Shown: piece by piece, positions 33,908-33,951 of the stretch
Numbering within the stretch: position 1 is the stretch's first letter
Layout: the number at the start of each line of letters is the position of its first letter
Source of the DNA: an uncultured Roseburia sp.
Lineage (GTDB): Bacteria > Bacillota > Clostridia > Lachnospirales > Lachnospiraceae
Length of the DNA: 33,951 nt
Assembly (NCBI GenBank): GCA_947383215.1
Contig: CANDCP010000033.1
Span: 1 to 33,951 of the forward strand
Direction: 5' to 3'
The notes under the pieces: generated by a model
Databases searched by the model: none
Told to the model about the DNA's origin: nothing
What the model saw: the letters and a program-made list of their open reading frames with translations, nothing else
Position numbers and translations under genes: made by a program

Positions 33908-33951
33908 AGTCTCACACCTAACCTCCCTCCAGTTGCGTATTGTGCATATTC

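Overview
The window looks like a chromosomal segment of a spore-forming Clostridia species, most probably a member of the Lachnospiraceae. The evidence is a complete spoIIIAA-AH operon, spoIIM, a spore-cortex enzyme fusion, an acetyl-type MetA, sigma-A promoters of the TTGACA-N17-TATAAT kind, strong GGAGG ribosome binding sites, and a Bacillus/Clostridium-type SOS box in front of recA. Most genes are on the minus strand. The exceptions are aroE-aroF, the cortex fusion gene and two small HTH regulators. This is mainly core genome and I see no insertion sequence, integrase-bounded island or CRISPR array.

Left part (1-8.3 kb, minus strand): a YfhO-type membrane protein that appears frameshifted at the window edge, metA, ligA, an RluF-type pseudouridine synthase, a membrane-anchored protein with two SH3 domains, a tRNA-Arg(CCG), and the shikimate genes aroK and aroD. 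From a tight divergent promoter pair near 8.4 kb, aroE and aroF (DAHP synthase) run on the plus strand, so four shikimate-pathway steps sit around one control region. A bidirectional terminator separates aroF from xerD.

Middle (10.4-18.2 kb): xerD, spoIIM and a Nudix ADP-ribose pyrophosphatase, in an order that recalls the nudF-spoIIM-xerD neighbourhood of Bacillus. On the plus strand follows a 528-residue protein that joins a CwlD-like amidase to a PdaA-like deacetylase, the two enzymes that together make muramic delta-lactam in spore cortex. It is preceded by a sigma-G-like promoter. Next come an acidic hypothetical protein, a FlxA-like protein, and an AgrC/AgrA-type (GHKL kinase and LytTR regulator) two-component system.

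Right part (18.4-33.9 kb): rny, recX-recA with an SOS box, a PG-binding/L,D-transpeptidase, a cluster of three small XRE regulators of which two are tandem paralogues, trxA-prfC-deoB, the whole spoIIIA operon (channel between mother cell and forespore) with a sigma-E-like promoter, and rpsU at the edge.

The most notable items are the CwlD-PdaA fusion with its forespore-type promoter, a 22-bp GC-rich element placed upstream of two separate promoters with offsets that differ by one helical turn, and a repeated TACAACA-type motif around the two-component system.
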